NCBI GenBank assembly: GCA_035626155.1
Contig: DASPOF010000043.1
Coordinates: 1-19,019 of the forward strand
Direction: 5' to 3'
DNA length: 19,019 nucleotides
Source of the DNA: DASPOF01 sp035626155
GTDB lineage: Bacteria > Desulfobacterota > Binatia > Binatales > Binataceae
A program made the translations under genes and the position numbers. Position 1 is the stretch's first letter. Each line of letters begins with the position of its first letter. A model generated the notes under the pieces. It did not search any database, had not been told where the DNA came from, and saw only the letters and a list, made by a program, of their open reading frames with translations. Below, piece after piece: positions 1-6,242 of this stretch.

Positions 1-461
1 GCGACGATCGTCATGGCGGCGCCGCCGATCGACGCTCCCGCGAATGCGATTCCCATCGCGAGCCCGCGCCGCGCGGTGAACCAGTTCGCGATCACGACCG
101 AGGTGGGGATGCCGGTCGCGGCCGAAAATCCCGCGCCGACGATCAAATTCATGATCAGGAATTGCTCGAATGCGTGGGTTCGGCTGATGCCGAAATAGCC
201 GAACCCGATCATCGCGACTCCCGCAACCATCACGTTGCGCGCATCGAATCGATCGAGCAGCCATCCCACGACCGGGCCGACCAGCCCGGCGCATACCGCG
301 CCCGCCGCGATGCCGGCCGACAGCCGCGCGCGGCTCCATCCGAAACTCTTGAGCAGTGCCGGAAAGAACACCGCGGTGGTGTTGAGGCCGCCGCCCCAGA
401 CAAAAAACCACATCGCGAACAATGCGCCGACGATAATCCAGGCCTGTCTGTTCTTATTCAT
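1..461 (-). CDS. MFS transporter, N-terminal part (cut by window start)
   Basis: The reading frame starts at ATG 461 on the minus strand and runs off the left edge, giving 153 residues. The N-terminus begins MNKNRQAWIIVGALFAMW and continues as alternating hydrophobic segments and short polar loops, as expected for the first four to five helices of a major facilitator. The loop after helix 2 reads GWLLDRFDARNVMVAG, which matches the MFS loop 2-3 signature (G-x-x-x-D-R). The stretch with FTARRGLAMGIAFAGASIGG is typical of the MCT/oxalate-formate antiporter branch. By family it would move a small organic anion across the inner membrane, but the substrate cannot be read from this part. It lies 94 bases downstream of the radical SAM gene on the same strand. 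No strong ribosome binding site is seen. The nearest upstream ATG, at 472, is out of frame and soon meets a stop. Confidence 0.85.
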   Translation of the reverse strand, partial: MNKNRQAWIIVGALFAMWFFVWGGGLNTTAVFFPALLKSFGWSRARLSAGIAAGAVCAGLVGPVVGWLLDRFDARNVMVAGVAMIGFGYFGISRTHAFEQFLIMNLIVGAGFSAATGIPTSVVIANWFTARRGLAMGIAFAGASIGGAAMTIV

Positions 462-555
462 TTCTCATTCATCGGTTGATGCGTTCAGCCGCTCTCGTTC
501 TACCCCGCGCGAGCGGCATCCTGCAAAACCGCGGCGCCCTGCCAGCGAGGCTAGC

Positions 556-1776
556 TTACGCGGGCCTCAGCGGCTCACCGCGCGCGATGTGCGAGCAAAT
601 GTCGCGGGCATCGCGGTCTATGTGCGTCCAGAACTTATACAGTCCGCTGCACAGATAGTTCAATCCGGGCTCGCCGCCGGGAGTGCGAATCAGGCGATTT
701 CGGGGACACTCGCCATTACAGGCGAATAAGTATTTGCATTGGCGGCACCGCGCCGGAAGAGTGTCGCGCTTGGCCATCGCAAACTTCCTCTGCCGCTCGG
801 AAAACACCATCTGCGAACTGGGCGTATCCATGATGTTGCCCAGCTTGTACGCCGGATACACATAATGATCGCAAGCGTAAAGGCTGCCATCATGCTCCAG
901 TACAAGGCACTTGCCGCAGAAATCATGATAGATGCAAAGCTGTGATTCCTGGCCCATCCACTGCCCGACCGCGGTCTCAAAGAGGTTGACGAAGACCTTT
1001 CCAATATCGCGGTGATACCAGTCGTCCCACACCTTGCAGAGGAAATAGCCCCAGTCATCGGGGTCGAGTGACCATTCGGTGACTATCGATTCCGCATTTC
1101 CGGGATGTGCCGCGGGTGAGTCGTACAGAGGAAGCGCCGCATCCTCCCACTGCTGCGGCGGCACACTGCAAAATACTTTGGCCTCAACACATGGAATGAA
1201 CTGTATCTGCTGCGGATGGATCTCGTTCTTGAGAAACCGATAAACGTCGAGCGGCCGCTTGCCGTTCAGCCGATTCACGACCGTCAGGGTGTTGAACGGC
1301 ACTTTGTGCCGGTGCAGCAACTTGGACGCAGCGAACACTTTATCAAAGGTCGGCTTCCCGTCGTTCGCGACGCGATAGGCGTCGTGCAGCTTTTTCGGGC
1401 CGTCGATGCTCAAGCCGACGAGAAACTGCCCGCTCTTGAGGAACGCGGCCCACTCGTCGTCGAGCAGCGTGCCGTTGGTCTGAAGGTCATTCTCGATGCG
1501 CTGGCCCTGCTTCTTGTACTTCTGCTCGAGCTCGACGACGCGCCGGAAGAAATCCACGCCGAGCAGCGTCGGCTCCCCGCCCTGCCAGGTAAACACGACT
1601 TCATCCCCGTCCTGTGCCTGGATATACTGCCTGATGTGCGACTCGAGGATGGCGTCCGGAATCCGGAAATGGCTATTGCTCCCGAGAAGCTCCTTCTTGT
1701 GCAGGTAATAGCAATACGTGCAATCGAGGTTGCAGATCGCGCCGATCGGCTTGACTATAGCGTGATAGCTAGGCAC
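556..1776 (-). CDS. Radical SAM/SPASM protein, anaerobic sulfatase-maturating enzyme type
   Basis: This 406-residue protein starts at GTG 1776. It has the radical SAM motif CNLDCTYC (Cys15, Cys19, Cys22), which binds the SAM-cleaving 4Fe-4S cluster, followed by GGEP near residue 66. The C-terminal half holds many cysteines (287, 290, 302, 344, 347, 353, 357, 376) in the SPASM arrangement that binds two auxiliary clusters. Asp303 in CDHYVYP matches the catalytic Asp of anaerobic sulfatase-maturating enzymes. Family members oxidise an active-site Cys or Ser of a sulfatase to formylglycine in the cytoplasm. Length and motif order agree with the family. No sulfatase gene is present nearby, so the partner must be elsewhere or the substrate is a different peptide. 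The short N-terminus before the first Cys supports the GTG start. Confidence 0.88.
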   Translation of the reverse strand: MPSYHAIVKPIGAICNLDCTYCYYLHKKELLGSNSHFRIPDAILESHIRQYIQAQDGDEVVFTWQGGEPTLLGVDFFRRVVELEQKYKKQGQRIENDLQTNGTLLDDEWAAFLKSGQFLVGLSIDGPKKLHDAYRVANDGKPTFDKVFAASKLLHRHKVPFNTLTVVNRLNGKRPLDVYRFLKNEIHPQQIQFIPCVEAKVFCSVPPQQWEDAALPLYDSPAAHPGNAESIVTEWSLDPDDWGYFLCKVWDDWYHRDIGKVFVNLFETAVGQWMGQESQLCIYHDFCGKCLVLEHDGSLYACDHYVYPAYKLGNIMDTPSSQMVFSERQRKFAMAKRDTLPARCRQCKYLFACNGECPRNRLIRTPGGEPGLNYLCSGLYKFWTHIDRDARDICSHIARGEPLRPA

Positions 1777-2061
1777 TGCTACCGGATAGCCGGCTGCTGT
1801 CTCGTCCCCGTCCGCGGCTCATCGAGGAGCAGCAGTCATCTCGTACCCGTCCGAGCGGCTGATGACCGAGACGCGCACCTCTGCTCGAACGCGGATCTTC
1901 GCACACGTATAGAGCAATTTCGCGCCATTCCGCAAGCGCTCGTACTGGTTCCGCGCATCGCGGCAAACTTTCCGGACGCGGGCCCAAGCACAAGCGCCCG
2001 AAGGCGGCCTGAGAGTCTGCGCGCTGTCACCAGTCTAACTGTATTCACTGCCCCGTCTCGC

Positions 2062-2655
2062 TCAGACAGCGGACGCTTTCCCTGCGCCATCAACCTGCTG
2101 GCGAGCCGCTTCACGACGCCGCCTGACATATTGCGGATACCACGTGCTTGCGAACATCACCGACACAAGCAGCGTATACGAGATGCTCTCGTATGCCCAG
2201 GCGGGCATCGCGGCTCGAACGCTTCGCTGCCAGGCCAGCGCCGCATTGATGCTGAACGCAATCGCCCACGCCAGCGTGAGAAGGTAATTGGTGCGCACGA
2301 ACAGCGGGTCGTCCCACACGGATTTGTCCGTATGCTCACGCGCATACTCGAGAGTGAAGGGCCTCCGCAGAGCCAGACCCAGCCACGTTCCGCCGGCGAG
2401 CGCGACGTTAGCCAGAACTCCCATATAGCGGACCGTCCACATATTATTCAGGAGAGCGACCGCGATGAATGCGTACGAAAAGAACACAATGCCCGCCCAC
2501 ATAATGACTCCCCGATGCAGGCGGGTAATTACCATGACCGCAGTCAGGATGGCTGCCACGATGATGCCCAGTTTGAGCATGAATAGTGAGCCACGCGCTA
2601 TGATCAGGAACGCTATCCATGGCGCAAACACCAGCATCATCTTAAAGAACGACAT
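2062..2655 (-). CDS. Multi-spanning inner membrane protein, function unknown
   Basis: This 197-residue protein is taken from ATG 2655, which has a GGAG-type ribosome binding site about 9 bases upstream. A longer frame reaching to 2760 would add a less convincing N-terminus. The protein has about six hydrophobic segments. Two follow the start (MSFFKMMLVFAPWIAFLI and the next run), two lie mid-protein, and two lie in the last third around LAWAIAFSINAALAW and the segment after it. A soluble loop contains RPFTLEYAREHTDKSVWDDP. The segment layout and this loop recall the intracellular septation protein A (YciB/IspZ-like) group and related uncharacterised membrane proteins, but the similarity is weak and no function is assigned. 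The C-terminus is short, basic and probably cytoplasmic. The gene lies on the same strand as the radical SAM gene, with 285 bases between them in which nothing was recognised. Confidence 0.72.
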   Translation of the reverse strand: MSFFKMMLVFAPWIAFLIIARGSLFMLKLGIIVAAILTAVMVITRLHRGVIMWAGIVFFSYAFIAVALLNNMWTVRYMGVLANVALAGGTWLGLALRRPFTLEYAREHTDKSVWDDPLFVRTNYLLTLAWAIAFSINAALAWQRSVRAAMPAWAYESISYTLLVSVMFASTWYPQYVRRRREAARQQVDGAGKASAV

Positions 2656-2868
2656 CGCGTCATGCTCCGTCCTGGCAGGCTGGCGATGAATCACAGCCTG
2701 CTCCCCCTCTCTTATCTCCCCCGGAAAAGACCAGAGGAGAAGATAGAGGAAAGCAGCCACCTTCCATGCAGGATGTTGAGACCGCGGTGCAGTCGAAGTG
2801 CGGCGGCACTCGGGTGCTGCAATGCGAAGGTGATCATATATTCATTTGACTAATGCGTTTTTCGGAAC

Positions 2869-2958
2869 TGGCGGAGGGGGTGGGATTCGAACCCACGAGG
2901 GACTTTCATCCCTGCCGGTTTTCAAGACCGGTGCCTTCAACCACTCGGCCACCCCTCC
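2869..2958 (-). tRNA. tRNA-Ser(UGA)
   Basis: The minus strand folds as a class II tRNA. The acceptor GGAGGGG pairs with CCCCTCC, the discriminator is G and CCA is encoded (2869-2871). The anticodon stem is CCGGT/ACCGG with loop CTTGAAA, giving anticodon TGA. A long variable arm is built on AGGGA/TCCCT, and the T arm is GTGGG-TTCGAAT-CCCAC. The long variable arm and UGA anticodon identify serine. A TATGAT box lies only 4 bases upstream of the 5' end, which is closer than usual for a -10 element. The 5' half of this gene and its upstream flank are duplicated at 3860-3966. Confidence 0.97.
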
Positions 2959-3028
2959 TCGATCATAAATGCGCGAGTGCGCTCGCAGCGGGCCGGCTCA
3001 CTCGGACGGCGCGGTGCGGCGGCGCGCC
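2920..3028. repeat. Direct repeat, copy 1 (tRNA-Ser 5' half, flank and glucokinase 3' end)
   Basis: This 109-bp block recurs at 3860-3966 with a few substitutions and one 2-base indel, about 95% identity by eye. It starts inside the anticodon loop of the intact tRNA-Ser, runs through the tRNA 5' half and its upstream flank, and ends with bases matching the last codons of the polyphosphate glucokinase gene (ARRRTAPSE and stop). The ends are sharp on both sides. Confidence 0.92.
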
Positions 3029-3084
3029 CGCTTCCGTTGCACGGCGTCCTTATCGCTTTTGAAACGCGGCAGTTTCTTTTTCAT
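2998..3084 (-). pseudogene. CopG-like antitoxin N-terminus fused in frame to the duplicated glucokinase tail (28 residues)
   Basis: A short frame starts at ATG 3084 with an AGAGG ribosome binding site 5 to 6 bases upstream. Its first 14 residues, MKKKLPRFKSDKDA, are the typical opening of CopG/BrnA-like ribbon-helix-helix antitoxins. After four more residues or so it enters repeat copy 1 and ends RARRRTAPSE-stop, the same tail and frame as the glucokinase at 3936. It lies 50 bases downstream of the higA stop codon. It looks like a third antitoxin gene cut by the event that created the direct repeats. The peptide would lack the rest of the antitoxin, so it is treated as a broken gene, although it could still be translated. 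Confidence 0.6.
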
Positions 3085-3134
3085 AACCGCCTCTCAGTCA
3101 TGATGGAACGCTCTCACCCGCCCGAGGTGGTGCG

Positions 3135-3428
3135 CTATCGTTGCTCCAATGCCCGAGCGACGGCTTCCGGCTCGCGTGCGATGACAGTCAAAAATATCCG
3201 CGCAGTCCTGTCCGGCGTTCGGCGGCGCTGCTCCCAGTCCTGCACGGCATCGATGGCGAACCCGAATCGGCGGGAAAATTCAGATTGGGAGCACTTGAGT
3301 TTTTTCCTCAACGCCTTGACATCCACGTCGTCGGGTACGTGGACGATGAAGCCATCAGTCGTCTCACCTCGTGCGAACGCACGAGCTTCTTTGGCCGCCT
3401 TGATAAGCTTTCTACCAATCTTAGACAC
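3135..3428 (-). CDS. higA: HigA2/NadS-type antitoxin, helix-turn-helix
   Basis: This 97-residue protein starts at GTG 3428, with the start overlapping the toxin stop by 8 bases. Residues 37-80 (VKALRKKLKCSQSEFSRRFG and the following AVQDWEQRRRTP) form the XRE/Cro-type helix-turn-helix typical of HigA2 and NadS antitoxins. The N-terminal 30 residues (IGRKLIKAAKEARAFARG) are basic and probably fold onto the toxin. By family it neutralises the HigB2-type mRNA interferase and represses the operon together with it. Toxin-first order is the rule for higBA. The likely operator is the palindrome at 3786-3800 in the promoter upstream of the toxin gene. Confidence 0.9.
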   Translation of the reverse strand: MSKIGRKLIKAAKEARAFARGETTDGFIVHVPDDVDVKALRKKLKCSQSEFSRRFGFAIDAVQDWEQRRRTPDRTARIFLTVIAREPEAVARALEQR

Positions 3429-3774
3429 GGCGCTTCGCTCCTTTCCGATACTCCCAAACGATATCCCCGAGAATGCCCTTCAGCTCGTTCCGCTCCGCCT
3501 TGTTCAGGTTCGCTCTGTCGCCCTTCGAATACAGGACCAGCAAAAATACCGGCATGTCTTTTCCGGAATAGAACGTGATCACGCGATATCCGCCGCTCTT
3601 TCCTTTCCCGCGTCCAGCAATTCGGACCTTCCGCGCTCCGCCGGTACCAGCGATTTCAACGCCGGCATCGGGATGCCGCGCGATCATCTCAGCCACCGCT
3701 TCTCGTTCGGCTTCGGTCAGCCCCGCGGCTTTCGCATCAGCGAGATAAGCGGGAGTCTCGACGACGGTGTGCAT
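3421..3774 (-). CDS. higB: HigB2/RelE-type toxin
   Basis: This 117-residue protein is taken from ATG 3774. An in-frame TTG two codons earlier is less likely because it would lie in the promoter. The central stretch with GTGGARKVRIAGRGKGKSGG is the hallmark of HigB2-like toxins and is followed by YRVITFYS and the FLLVLYSKGD strand. The C-terminus keeps the LNKAERNELKGILG helix. By family it is a ribosome-dependent mRNA interferase that acts in the cytoplasm when its antitoxin is degraded. The basic residues of the active surface appear intact, so the toxin is probably functional. It is the first gene of a two-gene operon with higA. Its promoter lies so close that the transcript may be leaderless. 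Confidence 0.92.
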   Translation of the reverse strand: MHTVVETPAYLADAKAAGLTEAEREAVAEMIARHPDAGVEIAGTGGARKVRIAGRGKGKSGGYRVITFYSGKDMPVFLLVLYSKGDRANLNKAERNELKGILGDIVWEYRKGAKRRV

Positions 3775-3779
3775 TCTCA

Positions 3780-3808
3780 AATCTATACGGCAATGCCGTA
3801 GATGTCAA
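3780..3808 (-). promoter_or_regulatory. higBA promoter with operator palindrome in the spacer
   Basis: On the minus strand a perfect -35 box TTGACA (3808-3803) is followed by a -10 region reading TATAGATT (3787-3780). Within it, TAGATT gives 17-bp spacing and TATAGA gives 15-bp spacing. A 15-bp palindrome, TACGGCA-N-TGCCGTA (3786-3800), fills the spacer and touches the -10. That is the expected position for repression by the toxin-antitoxin complex. The predicted transcription start falls within a base or two of the higB ATG at 3774, so no leader with a ribosome binding site is available. Confidence 0.7.
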
Positions 3809-3859
3809 GCGGGCTGACTCGAGTTCGGCCGGCTGTTTCAGAAGCCTGCGCGGGCGGCC

Positions 3860-3898
3860 TTTCAAGACCGGTGCCTTCAACCGCTCGGCCACCCCTCC
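3860..3898 (-). pseudogene. tRNA-Ser 5'-half fragment
   Basis: This is the first 39 bases of tRNA-Ser(UGA), from GGAGGGG through the anticodon, ending in the anticodon loop where similarity to the intact gene stops and unrelated sequence begins. The 3' half (variable arm, T arm, acceptor 3' strand) is absent, so no mature tRNA can form. Its upstream flank, including the TATGAT box, is retained. Transcription started there would read toward higBA. Confidence 0.85.
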
Positions 3899-3966
3899 TC
3901 GATCATAAACGCGCGAGCGCTCGCAGCCCGCCGGCTCACTCGGACGGCGCGGTGCGGCGGCGCGCC
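3860..3966. repeat. Direct repeat, copy 2 (truncated tRNA-Ser, flank and glucokinase 3' end)
   Basis: This 107-bp block matches 2920-3028. It differs at the D-loop (CCGAGTGG to CCGAGCGG on the minus strand), at the base before the shared GCGCGAG, and by a 2-base deletion plus nearby changes in the GC-rich stretch before the glucokinase stop. The right part is the real 3' end of the glucokinase gene. The left edge breaks inside the tRNA anticodon loop. Confidence 0.92.
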
Positions 3967-4694
3967 GGCGCTGGCGCCCACAACTTGATTCCTCCGAGCA
4001 ACCCCTCGAGGTTGCTCACCGTCCTGACGTTGGGCGGCAGCTTCAACTTGATATGCCGCGCGCTGCCGCCTCCAATGAATAGCCTGTCGTAGCCGAACGC
4101 CTGCGCGAGATCCTCAATCGCTTCGCGCAGCATCCGGTTCCATTTCTTCTTGCCCTTTTTCTTGAGCGCGCGCAGGCCAAGCTCGTCCTCGTAAGTCTTG
4201 CCCTTGTGAAACGGATGGTGCCCGAGTTCGAGATGGATTCGATGCCCGTCGACGAACAACACCGACCCGAATCCGGTACCCAGTGTGATTACCAACTCGA
4301 TGCCGCGTCCGGTGGCGCATCCCAGTCCCTGCACGTCCGCATCATTCGCGACCCTGACCGGCCTGCCGAGCTTTTTCCTAAGCGATTCCTGTAGATCGAA
4401 ATTGCGCCATCCCTTGCCGAGATTCGGCGCCGTGTATACGACGCCGCCCTTGATTACTCCCGGGAAGCCCACCGACACGCGCTCGAACGGAGCCGCCGCG
4501 GCCGCGAGGCGTTCAACGATCGCGGCTACTTTTCGCGGCGTCGCGTTGCGGGGCGTCGCGATACGCTGGCGCTCGGTGACCGGCTTTCCCTCCTCGTCGA
4601 GCGCCTCGGCCTTGATGCCGGTGCCGCCTACATCGACCGCGAGTGTACGGACCCGCCGTCGCGGCGGGTGATCGGATGCCAAGTTCGCCCCCAT
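3936..4694 (-). CDS. ppgK: Polyphosphate glucokinase (ROK family)
   Basis: This 252-residue cytoplasmic enzyme phosphorylates glucose using polyphosphate, and often ATP, as donor. Phosphate-binding loop 1 is DVGGTGIK (21-28). The hinge and sugar region reads VGFPGVIKGGVVYTAPNLG, the catalytic Asp is in VANDAD (Asp118), and the second phosphate loop is LGTGFGS (138-144). The segment LELGHHPFHKGKTYEDELG with the basic KKKGKKKWNR stretch is characteristic of polyphosphate glucokinases rather than other ROK proteins, and may bind the polyanion. GGG at 208-210 and GLLGGIKLW close the fold. The start is ATG 4694 with a GAGGA element upstream. A start nearer the DVGG motif is possible because residues 1-15 are not conserved in type. 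The last codons are duplicated at 2998-3028. The transcript runs toward the toxin-antitoxin genes and tRNA-Ser. Confidence 0.93.
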   Translation of the reverse strand: MGANLASDHPPRRRVRTLAVDVGGTGIKAEALDEEGKPVTERQRIATPRNATPRKVAAIVERLAAAAAPFERVSVGFPGVIKGGVVYTAPNLGKGWRNFDLQESLRKKLGRPVRVANDADVQGLGCATGRGIELVITLGTGFGSVLFVDGHRIHLELGHHPFHKGKTYEDELGLRALKKKGKKKWNRMLREAIEDLAQAFGYDRLFIGGGSARHIKLKLPPNVRTVSNLEGLLGGIKLWAPAPARRRTAPSE

Positions 4695-4898
4695 CTTAAT
4701 CGTCGTCCTCTCTGGCGATGCGGATCGCGCGGGCCCTCGCGCCAGCGCCCGCCGCCCCCGCCATCGCTATCCTGCACTGCCAACCCTGCCCGACCGCGCG
4801 GCCCGCTTCAACCCTCCAGCAGGCCCGGTGATAACACTTTTTAGCTGTGGCGCGCCGTGCTAATGGAGGCAGCGCAGGACGAGGAGGAGGCGCACCTG

Positions 4899-6215
4899 AT
4901 GAGCCATCCGATCGCGCAGTTCTTCGATCTCGAATCGCACGGCACGACCGTGCGCCGCGAGATTCTCGCCGGAATTACTACTTTCGTGACCATGTCGTAT
5001 ATCATCGCGGTCAATCCCGCGATACTCAGAGCCGCCGGCATCCCGGCCGGACCCTCGATGGTCGCGACGATTGCGACCGCGGTCTTCGGCACGCTTGCGA
5101 TGGGCCTGTTTGCAAATCGGCCGTTCGCGATCGCGCCCTACATGGGCGAGAACGCATTCGTCGCGTACACGGTCGTGCGGGTGCTCGGCTACAGTTGGCA
5201 GACGGCGCTTGGCGCGGTGCTGATTGCGGGCGTGATTTTCACGGCGCTGACGATCGCGCGCCTGCGCCAATGGATGGTCGAGGCGCTCCCGCCGGGACTG
5301 AGTTACAGCTTCGCAACCGGCATCGGCCTGTTCCTGACGTTCGTCGGCCTCAACGAGTCGGGCATCGTGCGGATCGGAGTGCCGGGCGCGCCGGTGCAGG
5401 TTGGCGATCTGGCATCGCCCGCGGTCCAGGTTGCGATACTGGGCTTCGTCCTCACCGCGGCCCTGATGCTTCGGCGAGTGCCGGGCGCGGTGCTGCTCGG
5501 GATACTCGGAGCCGCGGCGGTTTCGTTCGCGAGCGGGGTCGCCAAGGCGCCGACATCGTGGATGAGCGCGCCGCCGAATCCGGCGCCGGTGATGTTCCAT
5601 GCGGATATCCGCGCCGTGCTCAGTTGGGGATTTTTCGGAGTGATGCTGTCGATCTTCGTGATGGCGCTGATCGACACGATGGGCTCGTTGATCGGGGTTT
5701 CGGCGCGCGCAGGGTTCCTCGATGAAAAGGGGAACCTGCCGCAAATCGAGCGTCCGATGTTATGCGATGCGGCCGCGACGGTTTTTGCGGCGCTCGCCGG
5801 CACGACCACCTCGGGCGCATTCATCGAGTCCGCCGCGGGCATCCACGCCGGCGGGCGCACGGGTCTCACCGCGGTGGTGGTTGCGATTTTGTTCCTGGGG
5901 TCGCTGTTCTTCGCGCCGCTGGTGACCGCGATTCCGCCCGAGGCTTACGGGCCGGCGCTGATCGTCGTCGGATCGATGATGGTCGCGCCGGTGGCGAAGA
6001 TCGACTTCGACGACCCCACCGAGCTGCTCCCCGCATTCGCGATAATCGCGCTGATGAGCTTCACCTACAACATCGGCATCGGAATCACCGCCGGGCTGGT
6101 GCTCTATCCGCTGCTGAAGGTGATCGCCGGGCGCGGGCGCGAAGTTCGACCGGGGCTGTGGGTGCTCGCCGCGCTTTCGGCGCTGTTTTTTATTTTCTAC
6201 CCGTACCGATCGTAG
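4899..6215 (+). CDS. NCS2 permease, AzgA-like adenine/guanine/hypoxanthine transporter
   Basis: This 438-residue inner-membrane protein is taken from ATG 4899, which has GAGGAG about 9 bases upstream. An in-frame GTG at 4857 would add a charged EAAQDEEEA stretch that family members lack. The protein opens FFDLESHGTTVRREILAG, followed by ITTFVTMSYIIAVNP. This is the AzgA/GhxP-type opening. MGENAFVAY (82-90) is the substrate-site motif of this branch. GIGLFLTFVGLNESGIV and TTTSGAFIESAAGIHAGG are further family signatures. About 12 to 14 hydrophobic segments are visible, as expected for the UraA-like fold. The protein is predicted to be a proton symporter for purine bases. It stands alone on the plus strand, divergent from ppgK and convergent with the SurA-N/DsbA gene. 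No purine-metabolism gene is nearby. Confidence 0.93.
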   Translation: MSHPIAQFFDLESHGTTVRREILAGITTFVTMSYIIAVNPAILRAAGIPAGPSMVATIATAVFGTLAMGLFANRPFAIAPYMGENAFVAYTVVRVLGYSWQTALGAVLIAGVIFTALTIARLRQWMVEALPPGLSYSFATGIGLFLTFVGLNESGIVRIGVPGAPVQVGDLASPAVQVAILGFVLTAALMLRRVPGAVLLGILGAAAVSFASGVAKAPTSWMSAPPNPAPVMFHADIRAVLSWGFFGVMLSIFVMALIDTMGSLIGVSARAGFLDEKGNLPQIERPMLCDAAATVFAALAGTTTSGAFIESAAGIHAGGRTGLTAVVVAILFLGSLFFAPLVTAIPPEAYGPALIVVGSMMVAPVAKIDFDDPTELLPAFAIIALMSFTYNIGIGITAGLVLYPLLKVIAGRGREVRPGLWVLAALSALFFIFYPYRS

Positions 6216-6216
6216 C

Positions 6217-6242
6217 GACGCAGCGGCGTGCGCCGCTTCGTC
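6217..6242. terminator. Hairpin between convergent genes, possible bidirectional terminator
   Basis: An inverted repeat is built on AGCGGC-GTGC-GCCGCT (6222-6237) and extended by GACG/CGTC after one mismatch. It lies between the permease stop at 6215 and the stop of the opposing gene at 6241. There is no T run on either side, so strong intrinsic termination is uncertain. The position between two converging genes supports a termination role. Confidence 0.45.

Larger units (their letters stand above)
3029..3859. other. Toxin-antitoxin insert between the two direct repeats
   Basis: This 831-bp segment lies between the two copies of the tRNA-Ser/glucokinase repeat. It carries the CopG-like remnant, higA, higB and the higB promoter. 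No integrase, transposase or terminal inverted repeat was seen. The repeats are much longer than a transposon target-site duplication and extend from the tRNA into the neighbouring gene. Segmental duplication with capture of a toxin-antitoxin cassette therefore fits better than simple transposition. It was probably gained, since tRNA-Ser followed the glucokinase gene directly in the inferred ancestral order. Confidence 0.6.

Noticed and set aside
1799..1866. Imperfect direct repeat of about 25 bases (TCTCGTNCCCGTCCG-like) upstream of the radical SAM gene
   Set aside because: Only two copies, with several mismatches, at about 40-base spacing. No operator or mobile element pattern could be supported.
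1216..2586. Long plus-strand open frame opposite the radical SAM and membrane protein genes
   Set aside because: It is the mirror of two well-supported minus-strand genes, has no domain, and runs across the intergenic gap. High GC content keeps antisense frames open.
3036..3049. 14-base match to 17318-17331 (GTTGCACGGCGTCC)
   Set aside because: One such match is expected by chance in 19 kb of GC-rich sequence, and the flanks do not align.
2920..3966. Phage-type att sites for a complete integrative element
   Set aside because: No integrase, excisionase or phage gene lies between the repeats, and the repeats cover the tRNA 5' half plus a protein gene end instead of the usual tRNA 3' half.
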